From assembly GCF_002078015.1 (NCBI RefSeq), contig NZ_LWBP01000056.1, positions 124,001 to 188,000 on the forward strand: 64,000 nucleotides of DNA. The letters are read 5' to 3'. Below are positions 61,574 to 64,000 of this stretch, piece by piece. The position numbers and the translations under genes were made by a program. The notes under the pieces are model-generated. The model searched no databases. It was not told where the DNA came from and worked only from the letters and a program-made list of their open reading frames with translations. The stretch comes from Niastella populi (GTDB lineage: Bacteria; Bacteroidota; Bacteroidia; Chitinophagales; Chitinophagaceae). Position 1 is the stretch's first letter. Each line of letters starts with the position of its first letter.

Positions 61574-64000
61574 ATGCGCAGACTGCTGCTTTTGCTAGCG
61601 ACCAGCCTGCCGATCTTGCATGCTACCGCACAAGACGGTCTTTGGTCCCCTGTTTCAAAAAGCGTTATTCAACCTTACCTTAATGGCCGTTCCGCAGTTT
61701 CAGCCATTCCTGTCAAATATGAACTGGTAAAGCTGAACCGGACCAAAATGCAACAGTTACAGTTGCAGGCCCCCCTGGTAAAACCAGGCATTCGTTCTTC
61801 GATATCGCCTGTTCGTGTAACACTACCGTTACCTGTCAATGGGAAAACCCTTTCGAGCGCTTTTACCGAATCGCCTGTATTATCCGATGCGCTCGCAAAA
61901 CAACTCACCGGTTTTAAAACTTACGAATTGAAAGATCCGGTTACGCATGGTATTCAGGGCCGGTTGACAATTACCGAACACGGCGTTACCGGTTTTATTT
62001 TTTCAGAGAACGGCAACGCTTATATCAGCCCTGTCAGTCCCGATTTTCCGGATGTACATATGGTATATTATGTGAAAGATATTCCTTTTACCCAGCCTTT
62101 ACTGTGCAACGTAAAAGAAGAGCTTGAACAAAAGAACAACGGCCGTGTTGAGGCCGTACTGGCCGGCGACTGCCAACTGCGTAATTACAGGCTGGCCATT
62201 GCCGTTACCGGAGAGTATACAACCTGGGCAGGCGGTACGCAGGCGCAGGCGCTTACCCATATCGGTATCCTTGTGAACGATGTAACTGCCATATACGAAC
62301 GGGATGCGGGCATTACATTCACCCTGGTAAGCGATAACAGCATCATTTTTACCGATGCAGCTACCGACCCGTATCCTACCGAAGGATTTCCCAGCGGTAC
62401 TACATTGACCACCAACCATACAATTATAAACGCTGCCCTGGGTAACGGCAACTATGACGAAGGCCTTGTACTGAACAATGGCTGGAACGGCGGCCTGGCA
62501 GCTTTAGGTGTTGTGTGTAACAACAGTTTTAAAGGCCGCGGCGCTGCAGGCCTTACCTTCGGTACAGGCGCCAACCCTACCCCGGGCCCGCAGGGCCCGG
62601 TATTCGTGGGTACGGTGGCCCATGAAATGGCGCACCAGTTCAATGTTACCCATACCATGTCGGCAACCAATGGCGGATGCTCGGGTAATGTAACCGCTTC
62701 TACCGCGTATGAACCCGGTGGCGGTTCAACCATTATGGCGTATGCCGGCGTTTGTTCAGGTAATTCTTACCAGAACAATTCAGACCTGTATTTTCATGGC
62801 GGCAGCATTTTGCAGATGATGGATTATGCCATCAACAATGCCACCTGCCGCACACCAACCGCAATGAGCAACGCGGCGCCCACCGTTTCGGTACCGGCGG
62901 CATCTTATACCATTCCGGTATCTACGCCGTTTATGCTTACAGCTACCGGTGCAGATGCGAATGCCAATACATTATCTTACAACTGGGAGCAAATGGATGC
63001 AAACGTTACCACTACTGCGCCTCCTTCTTCTACGGCTACCGGCGGACCAAACTTCCGCTCTTACCCGCTTTCGACAAGCAGTACCCGGGTGTTTCCGCGC
63101 CTGGCCGACATCGTGAGCGGTGCTGCGACAACTTATGAAGTATTGCCCTCCGTTACCCGCACCATGAACTTCCAGGTAATGGTGCGCGATGCAGCAAGCG
63201 GCGGCGGTTGCACGGCCAATACAAACGTGGCGGTAAATACCAATGCCGCCGCAGGCCCCTTTATCGTCACTTCACAAAACACAGCCTCCAACTGGACGGC
63301 CAACGGCAGCAATACTGAAACCGTTACCTGGAATGTAGCGGGTTCCAATACAGCACCCGTCAGCTGTTCGAATGTTGACATTATATTTTCTACCGATGGC
63401 GGTGTAACTTTCACCGATACCCTGCTTGCCAATACTGCCAACGACGGCACGGAAAATATTACCGTTCCCAGCCTTCCTACAAGTATTGGCCGCATAATGG
63501 TAAAAGCACGTGATAACATCTTCTTCAATATCAATACTGCCGATATCACCATCACCAGCAGTTGCTTGGCCAATGGAGCTTCCTTCTCGCCAGGCACCTC
63601 CGTTACCGGTGTTGCCGGCGATCCCTCGCTTAACCTAAGCCTGTCACCCAACTATGGTTCACCTGTAACCATCAGCGGTTCGCTGAGGGATACCGACCCC
63701 ACCGCTAACCTTACCGTAGTTAACACCGCTACTAATGGCTGTATACAATTCGGGAACGTGTTCCAGTACGACACCTACCGGTTTACCCCCAGCGTAAGCG
63801 GTTCATATACCTTTACCCGCATCGGCGGCACCGGTTTACAGGTATTCAACCTGTATTCAGACAATTTTGTGCCCGGCAGCCCATGTACCAACTTCATCAA
63901 TTCAAGCGGCCGGTATAATGGATTGGTAAATTTTGTTTCGAACTATTCAGCTACTTTAACTGCAGGCACGTACTATACCATGGCAGTGGGCACTTTCGAC
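61574..64000 (+). CDS. Secreted reprolysin-like zinc metallopeptidase, 3' end off window
   Basis: 809 residues visible, still open at the window edge. Signal peptide 1-20 (LHATAQ). A pro-region (about 21-200) precedes the metzincin domain. Zinc site HEMAHQFNVTH (HExxHxxxxxH, about residue 350) and the Met-turn STIMAYAGVC. Later: repeated beta domains (VPAASYTIPVSTPFMLTATG; FIVTSQNTASNWTANGSNTE; a further pre-peptidase-like domain with YRFTPSVSGSYTFTRIGGTG). The layout is typical of large secreted M12B-like proteases of Bacteroidota, which often end in a T9SS domain that would lie beyond the edge. Start at ATG 61574 gives a good signal peptide. Confidence 0.9.
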   Translation, partial: MRRLLLLLATSLPILHATAQDGLWSPVSKSVIQPYLNGRSAVSAIPVKYELVKLNRTKMQQLQLQAPLVKPGIRSSISPVRVTLPLPVNGKTLSSAFTESPVLSDALAKQLTGFKTYELKDPVTHGIQGRLTITEHGVTGFIFSENGNAYISPVSPDFPDVHMVYYVKDIPFTQPLLCNVKEELEQKNNGRVEAVLAGDCQLRNYRLAIAVTGEYTTWAGGTQAQALTHIGILVNDVTAIYERDAGITFTLVSDNSIIFTDAATDPYPTEGFPSGTTLTTNHTIINAALGNGNYDEGLVLNNGWNGGLAALGVVCNNSFKGRGAAGLTFGTGANPTPGPQGPVFVGTVAHEMAHQFNVTHTMSATNGGCSGNVTASTAYEPGGGSTIMAYAGVCSGNSYQNNSDLYFHGGSILQMMDYAINNATCRTPTAMSNAAPTVSVPAASYTIPVSTPFMLTATGADANANTLSYNWEQMDANVTTTAPPSSTATGGPNFRSYPLSTSSTRVFPRLADIVSGAATTYEVLPSVTRTMNFQVMVRDAASGGGCTANTNVAVNTNAAAGPFIVTSQNTASNWTANGSNTETVTWNVAGSNTAPVSCSNVDIIFSTDGGVTFTDTLLANTANDGTENITVPSLPTSIGRIMVKARDNIFFNINTADITITSSCLANGASFSPGTSVTGVAGDPSLNLSLSPNYGSPVTISGSLRDTDPTANLTVVNTATNGCIQFGNVFQYDTYRFTPSVSGSYTFTRIGGTGLQVFNLYSDNFVPGSPCTNFINSSGRYNGLVNFVSNYSATLTAGTYYTMAVGTFD

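Overview
The window is chromosomal DNA of a Bacteroidota member, most likely family Chitinophagaceae (Chitinophaga/Niastella-like). Supporting evidence: a SusC-type TonB receptor behind a FecR anti-sigma/ECF sigma pair, many secreted glycoside hydrolases, lipoproteins, one protein with a probable type IX secretion C-terminal domain, and promoters of the TTG-N19/20-TAnnTTTG type. This is inferred from protein character, not from a marker gene. There is no rRNA, tRNA, CRISPR array, prophage or transposase.

Layout. 1-11559 (minus): pectin/uronate and mannoside utilisation (GH92, GH28, KduD, KduI, ECF sigma, FecR, SusC cut by the left edge). 11775-21012: a glycerol/glycerophospholipid salvage block (GlpD, Tat-type metallophosphatase, SGNH esterase, GlpK, GlpF, GlpQ) with a DeoR-type regulator on the other strand. 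21121-22702: an ECF sigma factor without FecR, divergent from an AraC regulator. 23127-26399 and 37360-40686: alpha-glucan/trehalose metabolism (GT4, debranching enzyme, TreS fused to a maltokinase-like domain whose catalytic motifs are lost). 26627-31027: arabinose release and isomerisation (GH51, mutarotase, isomerase). 31376-34665: FdhD plus a YdeP-type molybdoenzyme. 34762-43494: PEBP protein, several unknowns, a probable structured ncRNA, a DUF1080 protein and a basic repeat protein. 43660-46225: a two-gene unit of a Vps4-like AAA+ ATPase with TPRs and a membrane TPR protein. 46354-51059: PNGase F-like enzyme and an ABC ATPase with a membrane partner. 51186-58508: the most notable part, a TPR histidine kinase/LuxR response regulator followed by an OmpA-like protein, two small secreted proteins and a cholesterol-dependent-cytolysin-like pore former. 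58637-64000: SMP-30 protein, DUF1206, ThuA and a secreted metallopeptidase cut by the right edge.

Two patterns join these regions. First, a 16-bp palindrome CTACAT-N4-ATGTAG occurs three times, each time directly abutting the TTG of a plausible promoter: in front of the response regulator, the OmpA-like gene and the cytolysin gene. This outlines a small regulon for this two-component system. Second, most intergenic gaps contain degenerate tandem arrays of 7-8 bp words (GTTAACNN, GATAATNN, AGTTCAC, GTGAATG and others). They begin at or inside the stop codon of a gene and are often mirrored by an inverted array on the other side of a short core. Three cores are copies of one 52-bp sequence.
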